Assembly (NCBI GenBank): GCA_963924555.1
Contig: OZ004585.1
Span: forward strand, 5,531,488-5,595,487
Length of the DNA stretch: 64,000 nt
Direction: 5' to 3'
Source: Crambe crambe
Taxonomy: Eukaryota > Porifera > Demospongiae > Poecilosclerida > Crambeidae
The notes below the pieces were generated by a model. It ran no database searches. It was not told where the DNA came from and saw only the letters and a program-made list of their open reading frames with translations. Numbering within the stretch: position 1 is the first letter of the stretch; every line of letters starts with the position of its first letter. Position numbers and translations under genes: made by a program. Shown here piece after piece: positions 11,469 to 25,300 of this stretch.

Positions 11469-12026
11469 CTATTTCAACTGTATCAAATCAAACTGTGTCC
11501 ACCGATGCATTCTGTAATACATCTGCAATGCTGATGTGCCCCATACCACTGCCTACTCTAGCAGTCTTTACACTATAGCTAATATGGGAACAAATAGATA
11601 CAACTCCAATACCATTAATGAATGATTCAGAGTCAGGAAGATACATACTCTCTCAAGACAGCAGAACCCTTTCCATATTAGTATTAAACTGTACTGATCA
11701 GATGGTATTTCGATGTAAGTTAAACTTGCGACGATGCTCACCATCTAGACCTGATCAATGTCTAGAAGCTGATGTGGAAGGACCTTTCATGGAAATCAAT
11801 ATTTTGAGTAAGCTCATGACACATGTATGAAATAAATACTAACATGAAACTACATGTATGATTCCAGAGAGAAGTGAAACAACTGCTTTCTCTCTATCCC
11901 AGACAGCATCCCAGACAGTAACAAATGAGTCTTCATCACCAAGTATCGCCATCACCTTGACTGTAGATCCTCAATCGGATGCACCAAGGAATAATATCAC
12001 TACTCAACAAGTAACTAAATTGGATG
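11469..12026 (+). pseudogene. Ig-receptor gene B, exons 2 and 3 only
   Basis: Exon 2 (11469-11807) and exon 3 (11868-12026) match gene C exons 47190-47525 and 47587-47733, with the same acceptors (GCTGCAG, CCAG) and donors (TTGA|GTAAGC, GATG|GTGAGT). Exon 2 encodes an Ig-like domain ([21 protein letters not shown]) but carries an in-frame TAG at 11576-11578, created by a small deletion and a compensating insertion. Exon 3 has lost most of the third Ig domain, as in gene C. No signal-peptide exon lies upstream and no membrane exon downstream. It is a truncated duplicate, unlikely to make a receptor. Confidence 0.82.
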
Positions 12027-12046
12027 GTGAGTGCATGCATATACCA

Positions 12047-12766
12047 TCACAATCACCAGAAACACGAAGAATTTTAGCAGAAATCACAATCGGTCCTAAA
12101 GCCATTCAGGATCCTACGTTCTATTCTTCTCTTCACGAAAAGCAAAAGTGTGATGATTATGCTATTGCTGAGAATGGTGTTGGCCAACCTGACTTGTCGG
12201 ATTTCTCAGGAACTGCATGGAATCTAGTGCGGTCTGAAGCTGATAACAGTGATACCCCTGACTCTGACTTGATTGACTTCAAGGACCCCACAAACAGCAG
12301 AAAAATTGATGTTGATGCTATTGTGAAACAAATTCAGGAGTTTGCTGATGACATCACAACAAGAGTCAAAGAAAATGCTGTGGTAGCACAAGGGATGCAG
12401 ACTTTTCTGAGAAGATATCAAAATTTAACTCAGAATGGAACATTTCAGAATGCAAGGCTATCTAGTGCTCTCCATCGTTTTGGATGGGTGTTCGGAGGAA
12501 CTATTAGATCTTCTCAAGGTGGATATATGCACCGTGGCAGAAGAATTCCAGTTAATGCCAAAGCAGCTGGCTGTAGACGCAAATTTGTGTCAAGAGGCAA
12601 AGCAAAACTACCTTCAGGGCATCCCAAAGGGATGAAAATTGCCCAATACCCAACTTCAAGATACCAACTTCCATGTCACAAGCAACCTCCTGGGAAAAGA
12701 TTGCATTCTTTACAAGCAAATATATTATCTGGAACTCAAAATGCTGGCAAATGGTATTGTAGCTAG
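12047..12766 (+). CDS. Unrecognised intronless ORF inside gene B's former intron
   Basis: An uninterrupted frame of about 240 residues runs to a TAG at 12764-12766. The frame happens to stay open back through gene B exon 3 to 11858, but homology with gene C ends about 12042, 16 bp past the exon-3 donor, so the inserted part probably starts there. The product has an acidic N-terminal half (DNSDTPDSDLIDF), a helical middle (IVKQIQEFADDITTR) and a basic C-terminal half rich in R/K/G (RGRRIPVNAKAAGCRRKF; HSLQANILSGTQNAGKW). No catalytic motif or poly-A tail is evident. It could be a fragment of a transposon-encoded or retrocopied nuclear protein. Function unknown. Confidence 0.45.
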   Translation, partial: SQSPETRRILAEITIGPKAIQDPTFYSSLHEKQKCDDYAIAENGVGQPDLSDFSGTAWNLVRSEADNSDTPDSDLIDFKDPTNSRKIDVDAIVKQIQEFADDITTRVKENAVVAQGMQTFLRRYQNLTQNGTFQNARLSSALHRFGWVFGGTIRSSQGGYMHRGRRIPVNAKAAGCRRKFVSRGKAKLPSGHPKGMKIAQYPTSRYQLPCHKQPPGKRLHSLQANILSGTQNAGKWYCS

Positions 12767-13392
12767 CTAGTCTATGAGATTTTTTCCTTCAGTCTATTTC
12801 ATTTATTTTGGTTGCCTTGAAGCATCTGGCACACCATCATGTACACCCCATGTAATGCAATAGCTACATTGCATGCGCATGCACGTGAATGAGCAAACTT
12901 TATTATATGACCTTTGACCTTACAGGATAGTAAATTTTTCTAAGTCGAAAGTGGTCCCAAAAAAAAATTTCGCGCGGGTAATTCCGTATTATTCAAATAT
13001 TTCTGAAGCTACTCAGGCTTCTGAGCTCAATGTTGGAGGATATAATCTACCATAATAGTAGAATATACCTTTCAAATTAGAGCTCATAAGCTCGAGGAGT
13101 TTTGAAAATATTTGACCCTACGGAATAGCCCCACCGTTCGAAATAGCCCCGCTTTACCTTACTAGTGTCAAGCAACCTGCAATCCACTGTATAGCGCGCA
13201 CTATTTTAATACCCACCTGTCTGTACTGAGCATGCTCAGAGTCTTTTTATAGAGCCTTATCTAGAAACGGCTAGTATAAACAAAAAGTGGGCGTGGTCAG
13301 ACAAAAATTTTCCGCGCGCCTGAAACTCCCTTTTCATTTTTATAGATCCGCCACTGGGTATACAGTGATAGATTGTTGCTAGATATTATAGG
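12767..13392. other. Spacer with a truncated hAT-MITE fragment
   Basis: No gene is seen. Positions 13161-13356 match the 3' part of the MITE at 2276-2794, from ACTAGTGTCAAGCAACCTG to the terminus TAGATCCGCCACTG. The 5' end and target duplication are absent, so it is a truncated copy lying directly upstream of gene A exon 1. Confidence 0.65.
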
Positions 13393-16300
13393 ATGGCATT
13401 TGGGCTCATATTTTGGAGCTCCATGATCCATATGATTTTAGGCATTCCTACTCTGGACTTTTTTTTGCGTTCAAGTGAAGCTCCAAGCATAGTAAGATTT
13501 GAATGTATAAACAATCGAGGTGAACCTGCCCCCACTGCAAGATTTGAATTCTACAACGGTACAAGAGATTTGATTGCACAGCGAGGTACTGATGTCAGTC
13601 AAAGCTTTCTGACCTACAACATTACCGAAGATTCTATTATTCGATGCATAATAGAGGAGGAATATTCTGAAGAACTTATGTTTGCTGGTAAGGCTAGCTA
13701 CTATATATATTAGTTTGAAGTGAACCGGCAGCCGGTGTCACAGTGATTTCACTGGCCTATGTGGCTATAGGGATAGGGCTAGAGTTAGAAGTATGAAATG
13801 GTTATTGCAGCATTGCCACTTAGTCTCATGAGCCAGACATATTGCAGAAGAAGGGGGAGGGGGAAGGAGAAATACGTCTGGTGAAAGACGCAAGGTTTTC
13901 ATCATATCTAAATGGAATTTTGACTACATCATAGCTATTACATCATTTTCCACGTGACTTTGACCTCAAATTCCAAATACATGGGTGCAGTAGACCACGT
14001 GAAGTTTACGATTGCCTCCTTCATTTCTTGTGATGTTTGATAGCTATTTCTTGGTCTGGCCTCAGATCATAGCCTAGTTGTGCACTTGCTGTAGACAGTG
14101 CTTCACATCCAAAGCCATTGCATTATAATAGTATGCGGAACTAATTCTGGCACGATGATGGCATGCACATGTGATCTAGCGTGTGATAATTTATAAATTG
14201 ACGATCTGATTGGCTCTGCTAACATTCTGGCAGAGTTTCTAGAAAACCTTGATATGTATTTTTTCCTTCCCCCTCCCCCTTCTTCCGCAATACGTCTAGC
14301 TCACAAGACTAGTTGCCACTGTGGCGGGTCAGTTGTTGGATGCATGCCTGGTTTGAATCCTGAGTCAGACTTTTTTCTTTTTTCAATCTTCGTAAATTTT
14401 CCTAAATGTCACCACTTGCAATTGCCTTGTATTTTGTTGTATATACAAAATATAACTCAATTGGTATTTTTGTTTTGAGATTATTGTTTTCACTTTAGCT
14501 ATGTTGCCAGTAGTGGCAATCAGACAGGTGTGGTTGGATTCTTTTGTTTATTCAGTGAGTGAGCTTGACTTGTTACAGCTGTAATTGATTTCAACAGTGT
14601 TTCTGATTATAGACACTAGGGAAGTGCTTTGTGGCTAGCATTATACAACTTCCTCTTTCCTCTGTATTATATGTAGCCTCATCTGTGCTGCGCTGGTAGT
14701 TTCTCCCCTCTTTTTTTTTAAATTGTAGCACATCCAAGCATTATATAATGTTATCTGGCAGAAGTCGCACGTGAAATTTACGACAGTGAGTACCAGGCTT
14801 TCTTTCTTCCCCTCCTCCTTCCGTGCATGCGCAAGAGCCTGGGGACAAGACTACCTCTGCTGCCTGGCAAGCTGAACTGCCACTTATAGCTGAGGTACAT
14901 CTAAAAGGTATAGCTAGCTGTACTTGCTTCACTTGCTGTCAACTGTTTTACTTGCTTCACTTGTTGTCAAATGTTGCACATTTCCCTAGTATAATTAGCC
15001 ACTGGATTTTTTCTTAAGAATTCAGCAGGATGTTTATCTTGAAAAAGAAGTAAAGTCCAGTTTATACTATAAAGTAAATCATTATGCGAAGATTGCCTAG
15101 TGGGACATAACATGACTACACAATATGGTAAAATATCACCATAGTTATGATACTACTACTCTCTATGGGACATGCTCTGTAGCTACAAAATAGTTATTAT
15201 AAAGTTACAATGAGAAGATTACTAAACAATTAAGCATAGCTATTAATTTTGTGAATACACCAAAGCTTGGGAATTTTATAAAAACTAGTTATAGATGCAG
15301 CACATGCAAACACCCACATTATTAGGAAAATACATAATTTTAGTAACACAATATTCTAATGCTCTAGCTAAGTGTATAAATTACAAAAATAACAGATGTA
15401 GCTAAATCTAATGGTATGAGCATAACTTACTAAAAATGCCTGAATTAGGGTTCAATCATTGCATATAGATGACAGATGATCCCTTGACCTGAGAGTCAGT
15501 TAGCTCGCTGAATTACGTATAGTTTCTCTGTTGTTGTTGTGGAATCTAAAAATGCTGGCCTGCATGCTTCAGCCCCCCATCTCCCCACCCCCAAGCGTAA
15601 CTAATTCCTCCATACTTAATCTCAGGAGACTCTGGGGGTCCCCAATGGTGCAATATGTGATTTTGGTCCCCCCCCAAGCGTAACTAACTACATTTAATCA
15701 TCACACCTGAGTTCACAATTTTTTGTGCTACATCATCACACCTGAGTTCACAATTTTTTTATGCCACGTCATGCTAATGATTAATTAGTTTTTTGATTCA
15801 TGCCAGTTTTTTCCAGTTGAGTTGTGTGGTAGCTAGTTGAAGCTAGAAAAAATGTTAGTTTTCCTTGCGTTTATACGGCGTCATTGGTGGGACCTCAAAC
15901 ATCTGGTAGCAGCGTGTGGAGCTCAGTTTGTTATGAGAGGCACGGGGAAGCAGAGACCTAGAAGCGACACTCCAAAATGCCCCAGGCGTACATAGGGTGA
16001 TATCTATGTATCCCGAATTAGTAGGTGTATGTATGCTCCAATTGTAATAGAGGGTGATTGCTTTCTACATTTTTTTGTCATAGAGGCGTGTAGTATACTA
16101 GTTAGACTCAGTAGACTAACCAACAAGTACGTATAATTGCAAGTACTAAATATATGCAAGCCTGAAAAGGCACTTGGCTTATCAGAGTGGATTGTAGGCT
16201 CTTGGCTTATCTAAGTGCATGTAGTAGCTAAGCATTACAGCTTCCTATGTAGCTATGCAGCTGCCTGGTTGGACCACAACTTACGTGACTCTGTCTCTGA

Positions 16301-19300
16301 CAGAAATATCACAAATGAGTTGGAATTGCAGCTACTGTACTTGCTTGCTCACTGTCAAATGTGGCACTTAAATATCACAAATGAGTTGGAATTGCAGCTA
16401 CTGTACTTGCTTGCTCACTGTCAAATGTGGCACTTAAATATCACAAATGAGTTGGAATTGCAGCTACTGTACTTGCTTGCTCACTGTCAAATGTGGCACT
16501 TACGTAGATATAGCCTAGTGCCTACAATTTACTTAGATAGCTAAGCCTAGTGCCTACTATGCAAAAGATATCAAGTATTTACAATCAGAGCATGCACATT
16601 ATGCATGCAACTATTGCATGACATGTACGCCTGGGGTATTTTGGAGTGTAGACCTAGCTAGATATACGTATATACTAGGGTAACATGCTTTGTGTTGTAA
16701 GCAGTTTATGTATGCAGCTGCCTGACACTACAGCAAAATCTTCTAAGGAGTCAAAGCACCATTCTATAAGCTCTAATAACCTAGGCTGTAGGAATATTGT
16801 TCACTCACTTGCTGTCAAAATTACATAGCCCTTTTCATGAATTTCACCAACCTTTTTTTGCCTTGGCACTGAAGTGCCGAGGTGCAGTGCTGAAAGGGGA
16901 CTAGCTATGTTCTATCATACATACATTTTATTAGTGAATAAATAGTCAGAAGGAGAGCCAAAGCAACAATATACAGGGGCTGATCCAGGATTTGAGAAAG
17001 AGGGGCGACAACTAAATTTCGCGCGCAAAATTCGCGTAATTCCAGTGGCCACACCCACTTTTTGATCGACCACATTAGTTAACAATGACAGAAGAAAGGC
17101 TTGGTATTTGGGAATCACTGCTTGACATTAAGGCAGTCTATGACAGAAATACCCGAGAAAAATGACTAGCAGATAGCTAGTTTAATTTCTGTTAATGAAT
17201 AATGTCAGTATTCTTATTGATCATGAATATTATTAAAATTGAGGGGGGGGGGGGGGGTGATAAGTCACCCATTTCACCCTCTCTGGATCAGCCCCTGATA
17301 TAACTTAACTTGCTTGCTATGGCAGCATAGAAAGTCACTAATGTGATAATTATAGAATAATAATAATATGCATGGAGAATGAGATCTTCAGTCTTCAGTA
17401 TAACTCCTATAAGCAAAAAAAGAAGCCAGTGACAATAAATAGGTAATGATAATTCATTATAGTTAATTCTACTGTGTGCCGAAGCATTAAAGAAAAACTT
17501 GTTTAAACCAACATAATAGCTATTAGCTACAGATAAAAGAACTTCATATTGCTGCAGCTATCCCAACTGTATCAAATCAAACTGTGTCAGTCCATGCATT
17601 CCGTAATTCATCTGCAATGTTGATGTGTCCCATACCACTGCCTACACTACGCAGTAATTACACTCTGATATGGGAGCAAATTGTGGATTCTCCAATACTG
17701 TTAATGAATGATTCAGAGTCAGGAAGATACATACTCCATCAAGACAACAGAACCCTTTCCATATTAGTGATAAACTCGACTGATGAAAGAGTATTCCGAT
17801 GTAAGTTAAACTTGAAACAGTGCTCTCCATCTAGACCTGAGCGTTGTTTACTATTTGATGTGGAAGGACCTTTCATGGATATCAATATATTGAGTAAGCT
17901 CATGATACATAGCTATGGTAAAAACTGACACATTTTAAACCTATTATTCCAGAGCGAAGTGAAATAACTGTTTCTTCATCTCAGACAGTAACAAATGGTG
18001 ACACTGCAATATTTCACTGCAATGCTAATATCAGTGTTAGATGGAATTTTAATGGATCATTTTGTGGTCCTGATAGCTGTGAACAGAATGGGATCTATAC
18101 AAATAGGACTCAAGATACAAATCTCATAATCAATGCCATTTTGGAGATCAGGACTGGTGAGCTGCACTCTGTCATAATGGAGAAAATAAACTACACTATT
18201 CAGTGCATTGTGGAACAAAATCATTCTTCATCACTTGTGATAACAAGGACATTGACTGTGGATCCTCAACAAGTAACTGAATCAGATGTTGGTGAGTGCA
18301 ACAACTTTATAATATTATGAATGCTGCTTGCTTGTCATTCATGAATTATACATTTTATGAATCACAACTACTTTCATTTCATCTTCTGATACAAATGTAT
18401 CCACAGTGGTTGCCAATGACAGAGTCAGCTCTTCAACTATGAATGTTTCCAGTACTGCCAGTGAAAACTTAAGCTCTTCAATTTTGGCTATCATAATTTC
18501 AGTCCCTGTTGTCGTTCTACTATCAGGAATGTTGATTGGAATAATTCTGATCATCTATTGGACGAAAAGAAAACGAATCAAAAATTTTGACACTGTCGAA
18601 TTGTAAGAGAAAAAGTAACTTTTTCAATATGGACCTGCATGGAATTAGCTAGAGTAGCTAGCTATACACTATAGGGATGTGGTCTTAATAGGGAGGTAGT
18701 CTCTTAAGGGAGGTCATAATAGCTGCAGGCATGTGGTACTTAATAGAGACCATGGTGGTTATTTTGGATGTCTGGATAAAATTAATATTTATTGCACACT
18801 CCTGCGTTGAATATCATGATTTATTACTACCCAAGGTGGGAATATTTCATGAAGCCGTAGGCCGAGTGAAATATGCCCAACTGAGGGTAGTAATAAATCT
18901 GATATTCAACAAAGGAGTGTGCAATAAGCATTTCATTAGGCCAGGCAAAGTAGATTCCTTGTTTCTCATCACCTCCCACTCCAACTTCCAGACCACCGCT
19001 TCAACATTCATTATTGGGAAAAGTTGTTGACCACGCCCCTTTTACCACACCCCTTCACGTGATCCACTGCTAGAGCAGGTGGTGTGTGAATTGCTGATTA
19101 TTTTTTTTTGTCGCCTAGCTAGTAAGATAGCTAGTTAGCTAGTCTTTTGTTTGTGACTATCTAGCCAGCTTGGAGTTTATGGCTTATCAGTTGTTTTGGA
19201 TGGACAGCTGGTATTTATCAAGCTTACAACCTGGACTAACATTCCTCAGCTTTGGATAATGAATAATGAATAATGACCTCCCTCCCTCACCAAAATTTAG

Positions 19301-19339
19301 GAATTGGGTGATGAGAAACAAGGAATCTACTTTGCCTGG

Positions 19340-19376
<37 letters not shown>

Positions 19377-22300
19377 TGGATTCTACAGTTGGTTCTAGCC
19401 AGGCGGCTACATATGCCATGTAGGAAGTTGTAATGTGATTACAATGAAGCACTTAGATAAGCGGCCTATCAGCCCACCAGACCCGCCAATGCACTTTGAC
19501 AAACCGCTGTAGAATTCAATTATCTTCAGAAATGTTGGCCAAAAATGTTACTAGGCTAGTCTGCGCATGCGTAGATGAGGCGTTGAATAATGCCATCATA
19601 GATATAAGAGGTTTTACGGGATTGGAAACGCCCAGTTATTACTGTATACGTAAGACTAATTAAGCAATAGTAGTATAGTACCTTACCTCAATAGCAATGT
19701 GCGTGATGTAGCTCACCAGATATTTGGAGGGTGTGCTGGATTCTGGTGACTGCAGCTTGCTGATATTAGAGCTTGGTAATTCCTCCCCAAATACAAGTTA
19801 TACAGCATGGCTACAATTGCCTTACCCATGGCCTTAGGCAATCAGCCTATTACGATATTATAATGACATCAGCATGCACTTTGGGGTGGAATAAGTGTTA
19901 GAGTATAGCTAGGGCCTGCATATCATGGAGGGAGAAGTTGGGAGCAGTCTCAACTTACTCTCATGTACGTACACCAGAAGACAGCACGGTCATGTTGGAA
20001 AAAGGAGTCAGACCAACAGACAAGGGAGGGTGGGTAGGGAAATTTTGTATTTGACACAAGCAGCTTCTTGAGAGCAGAATGGTTACTAAGGTTGAATAGC
20101 AACTACGCATGCGTATGAACAGCAATGCACATGCGTATATAATCGTTCCCAAGTTAACTTTGGTTTAGTACCCTAAACCTCATTGAACTGCACAACCGAG
20201 GCGTGTTGATAGATGCACATGCAGCATTAATTATAATAATGGCTGTGAAAGGAGATCAATATTCACTCCTTTCAAGGCAGTTAAAGTGATGTTCTGCCCC
20301 TACAGCTCACAGAAAGGTACAAGTATGCTAAGGGGAAGGTATTGAAGAAGTGAAGAGTCAGAGAGTTGAAGTTGGAGAGTCTGAGGAAGGAAGCTATTAA
20401 TTATTCATAACTTTTTTTCCTTGTAATTATAACTATGAGTACCTATCATTGCTCATTATACATTAATTTTATGTGATTGATTTGAAAGAAAGGCCAAAAG
20501 ACTTTTGGTATTAAAATTAGACATAGATTCATTATTATTATAGCTAGGTAATTTTGCCCTGAAGTTATCTGCCAGTTTCTGCTCAGTTCTCCCTCATCAA
20601 CATTATTGCAATACTTCCAGCTTTTTACTTTTGGATTTTGACACCATCTACCTCAAGAATTCGGCTCAGTCAGCTGTCCTGTGGACCCTAAGGGGGAAAT
20701 ATAGTAAGCTTGCCATCTCCATAGGATGACTATTGTATAGAAAATAAATACACTAATTCCATTTACTGTTCTATCCTTTCCCTGAAACAACTAATACAGT
20801 TGCAATATTGTTAATCTATTTCTTGGGAGAGGGATTACAGTTTAACACCACTTGCAAATGCTAGAGACAATATATGTCAGCTAATACAAAAACTAACATT
20901 ACTATTCCATGTAGCTAAAGTTTACATGCCTTTTGATCAGAAAATGGGCAACAGCAATTGATTCCATCAAGTGTGAGAGGGAATACAGTCCCATTAACCA
21001 CTACAGTAGTATTTGTAGGAATAAACTTGAAATTCTGAGCTAAAATTTATTTCATACAGTAAATCTATGCCCTAGTGTATTATAGTACCATTGGCATAAG
21101 TCTTACCTCACGGATCTTATCAGAGTAGCAACTTTGACGAAAGTGCTATGTCAACGCACCTCGGTTGTTAGTTGCTAACGAGAGCACGTGATCCGTTTCC
21201 AATCCCGTAAACCTCTTATATCTATGATGCCATTGAATACCGTGAATTATTCAATGGTAACGGACCTGCTTGAATCCACGTATATATATAATAATTATAC
21301 TTACTGCACTTGTGAATAATATCAAATATAATGATACTTATTAATTTTTCAGGTCACTGAATATAAAAGATGAATGTCCACAGCCTAATTATGGTATAAA
21401 GTAAATTAAGTTATTATTTTAATATAAAAAATTATTTTTTACTCTAGCAAAGACTACAACATTGGGAGTTGAAACAATTCGACCTTCTGAATTGTATGCC
21501 AAAAAAATTCATGACTCGAATTTGCTGATACCTGGTCGTCACATTCAGCTAAATCATATGATTGGTCAAGGTTATTCATTATTATAAGTGGATTTCACAA
21601 GCACAATGCTTTACAATTAAACAATTAAAATGGAAATTCCAGTTAAGGACACTGAAAGAGGACAAACCTCTCAACATTATTCAGAGGTCCAACTGTAATC
21701 TATTTGTAGTTGTATAATCTTATTAATAACTGATTATGAAGGCAAATTTAGGCTCCTTCAGATTAGGCCACTATTTGTGGTATTGTTGTTTACAGCTCCA
21801 TCGCCCGCGTTAATTTCTTGTGCCGCTTGTTTTTAGTCATTATTACATCATAAAATCATCAGCTCAGCTGCACTGCATGTAAAGTGATGGCTACTCAGTT
21901 TATGTCAGAGAGCTAGAAGTACTCTCATTCCCTGGTGTAGAGCATGCAGTCTTCTGCCCTTCTTACACGTTTAGGCAGTTTTCGAGGCTGAGATAAGATC
22001 TCAGTGTGTCCATCCTTCTTCCAGGTAGTACTTGCTCTCTGAAGTAATCATAGAAAAATCGAAGGAATCGCTAGACTCTGTAGATCCAGACTTAGTAATC
22101 GCTGAAGTATTCAGCCCTTTTGTAAAGTACAGTGTTGGCCAAGGAGAAAATGAGGTAGGTTTGTTGTAGCTAGCTAGATAGCTGTAATTTTATTGTGTAT
22201 AGGGCAATGGGTAGTGGCATCTGAAGTATTTTATCAGCAAGTGTGTATTCACTGTTCTTTTGAAAAGCGATAGCAGACTGTTACCCACAATGTGCTACAA

Positions 22301-25300
22301 AAGAACCCATCATGAGAAGAAAATAATTATGACTAATAGATAAATCCTTTTTTAAATGAGATAATGATAATGATTATGCTGCCCACCCGCATTGTCTAGG
22401 GTGTCCCTTTTGGAGCTGAAACAACAGTACCACTAATAGTGGCCATATGCTCTAAGATTCTATTCTCAGACTCTCACTCAAACTATTCTACACATTATTC
22501 TCCAATATAATAGTGGAACCTGGACACATTTAGGATCCAGCCTTATGTCCTTTGTAGAGAGGTTGTTCTGTGTATACAAAAGTACTTTTAGAGTGTCCTT
22601 TGTTGAGAGGCTTGTCTTATGTTGGAGTGTCCTTTATCTGAGGTGGTTCCACTGTGTATATAGCTAGAGCAAGTAGGAAAAACACAATAGCAAATCAATT
22701 TGTAAATATGGGAAAAGAAATTATTTTGATAATTGTCAGTATATAATATAGCTACCTAGATATACTTGGGAAAGAATTTATTATGATAACTACCTACTCT
22801 TTTATTTCGTACATTTGAGAAAAGGTCATCTCCTAAAATAGTGATCTTAATAGCTAGAACTGAGGACTGTCTTATTCACCATAGTACGTAGCTACCTATC
22901 TCTACTCTTATACAGGTCAGAAAATGCGAGCTGAAGGAAACACACTGCACAAATCTCCCTATCACACTTTCCATATAGAAGCCGATATAAAAGTGCCATT
23001 TTTTCATGATATCACTGTTTTTTAATGCGTCATTATACGTCATTGATCTGTCATGCGAGGGGCTTGAGCATGCAACTCAGTCGATAGTACCCAACTAGTG
23101 GACCCTGAAGACGCTGCTTAAGTAGCAGCACTGCTTTGCAGCTAAAAAAAAAATATAACTATAGCTATCTTATTCCAAAGTATCTTTACTTAACTCACCA
23201 AAATGAAGATCTGTCGACCTTAACACTTTTTGGCCTTCAAAATACCATTTGTAGCTGATTTTCAAGCATATAAGATAGTTAAGGTCCCAAACTTGGGGCA
23301 CTGAAAGTTTAGCTACTCTACTAGCTACCTGCATATGAAGTCTGAGTTCTTAACTAATATTCCATCTCAACTACCAGCCCTAACACTTTTTGAACTTCAG
23401 GTTAGTGAATAGCTTCCATTTGACTGCAGATAATTCTGTGGACGGGTGATAGTTACATTTAAATATACTCAAGAATGATGGATAAACACACATACAAAAT
23501 ATCAACTGCATGTAATCCATGGTTCCCCTCTGCAATAAAAAATATCATCATTAGCAAAAGTTGACACACTAAGCTGGAAGCACTATACTTGATATAGTTA
23601 CAATAGTGTGTTCCTATAGACCATTCTTTTGTCTGGGGTGTGTACTCACATGATATTGTAGAAGGTATGATGATCCTTACCTAAAAATTGTTCTTACATA
23701 GGGCAGAAGCTGGCTAGCTGTAGCCTTTAGTTGCTGTGCAATAGGCTGCACTAAGCGGTACAGCAAAGAAAAAGGACAGATTTTATCAGTTAGAATCTCC
23801 AAACTGGATGCTTGGCCACTTAAACATCATCAATCCACATACGTAGCTCCAGGTACCATAATGAATCAGGCAAGTTTTCTTTGTCAATCTTCAGCTTTTC
23901 AGCATACCTTCTTTGTGATAGGTATTCTAGAGAAGTAAAATAGGATCGCGTAAATGCTCTGATACAGGCATCTATAGCTTGCTCTCTGAAAAAAAAAATG
24001 ATTAGCTGCCATGTTTTTTGCCCTACCGACTAGCACGTGCCCTAGCTAATCGCATGGGTGGGTCATCATGTGAGCTTATGAGTCACACCCCCGACAAAAA
24101 ATGGTCTATAGGCCAAGCGTGACCCAGAGTTATCTCACGCTGTACTGAGCATGCGCATGCACAGTCATAATCTCCAAGGGAACCAATAGTTTTTTACAGC
24201 CTTTATCAGTAGCCACTAGCTATAGGCTTATCTAAGTGCTTTTTGGTTAGTACTAGCACCTCCATGACAAATGGCTGTAGAAAACAATCTAGCTTCATTA
24301 TAATTATTGGAGCATGCACATCATGCAAGCGTGCAGGCGCTACTATACACGACATGTACTGTACGTACGCCTGCAGCAGACCTAGGCTAGATATAGAACA
24401 ATTTCAATGAGTCATGACCTGAGAGTCAGCTTGTTCGCTCCGCTTGTTCACTAAATTACAGGTTTCTTTGTATGCAGCTGTCTAGCCACTTACATGTAAG
24501 TCAACATCTATGGAGTAGCCTATCAGCTATAAATACCATAAGGGAAAAGTAAAAGTATTACGTATATGGCTGCCTTACTCATGAATAACTCGCTATAGTT
24601 ATTCCACTCTGACTTGTATAATGAGATAATTTCAATGAGTCATGACCTGAGAGTCAGCTCGCTCGCTCTGCTCACTCGCTGAAGTATTCACAGAATTATG
24701 TTAAGTCTAAGTGGGGGAACTGGAATTTCACTTTTGTACGTGTAGGTCTATAATTATGCGGTATCCACGTCATCCCTGCATAGAGAGAGTTACAACTCTC
24801 TCTGATATATTTCATAGGTGAATTTGGATTGGTATATAAAAGTTACCTCACAGGCTGGCAAGGAAGGACTACAGCAGATGTTGTAGCTGTCAAGACTCTA
24901 AAAAGTAAATTGCATTGCTGGATTTGTCATTATGACAAATTTAGTGTTTTAGATTCCTATCGATTCCTTCGGTAGAAACTAAATATTGTGATGATAAGCT
25001 ATAGCTAAAATAAATATGCCTAATGTTCACACTAGCTACTTTCATAAGACAATAAGATACATGTAGGTAGATATGTACTTACCTCCAAAAAATCGGAAAC
25101 ATTATTAATTTCTGATTCTTCCATATAAATTATGACACAATTTTACAGGTTTTTTTTCAGCAAAAAATATTGAAGACCTGATAGCAGAAAGTGAAAGAAT
25201 GAAGAAATTCAACCATCCAAATGTTATGGGTTTAATTGGAGTTTCTATCGATGTAGGAGAAAGGCCATTTATTGTTATGCCTTTTATGGCAAATGGCTCC

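Larger units (their letters stand above)
13688..17557. other. Gene A intron 1, repeat-rich
   Basis: Contains the 66-bp tandem repeat at 16304-16501, the MITE at 16974-17297 and copies of dispersed motifs (TGACCTGAGAGTCAG at about 15487, and a GGAGCATGC/TATACGTACGCCTG-type block near 16585-16635). Around 15890-15930 a GGTAGCAGCGTGTGGAGC stretch resembles a primer-binding site but has no paired LTR. No exon recognised. Confidence 0.6.

Noticed and set aside
15880..15960. GGTAGCAGCGTGTGGAGC as a primer-binding site of another LTR element
   Set aside because: No matching LTR pair or coding remnant was found around it.
16215..16544. 109-aa ORF with a repeated 22-residue unit
   Set aside because: Entirely explained by the 3 x 66 bp tandem repeat inside a gene A intron.
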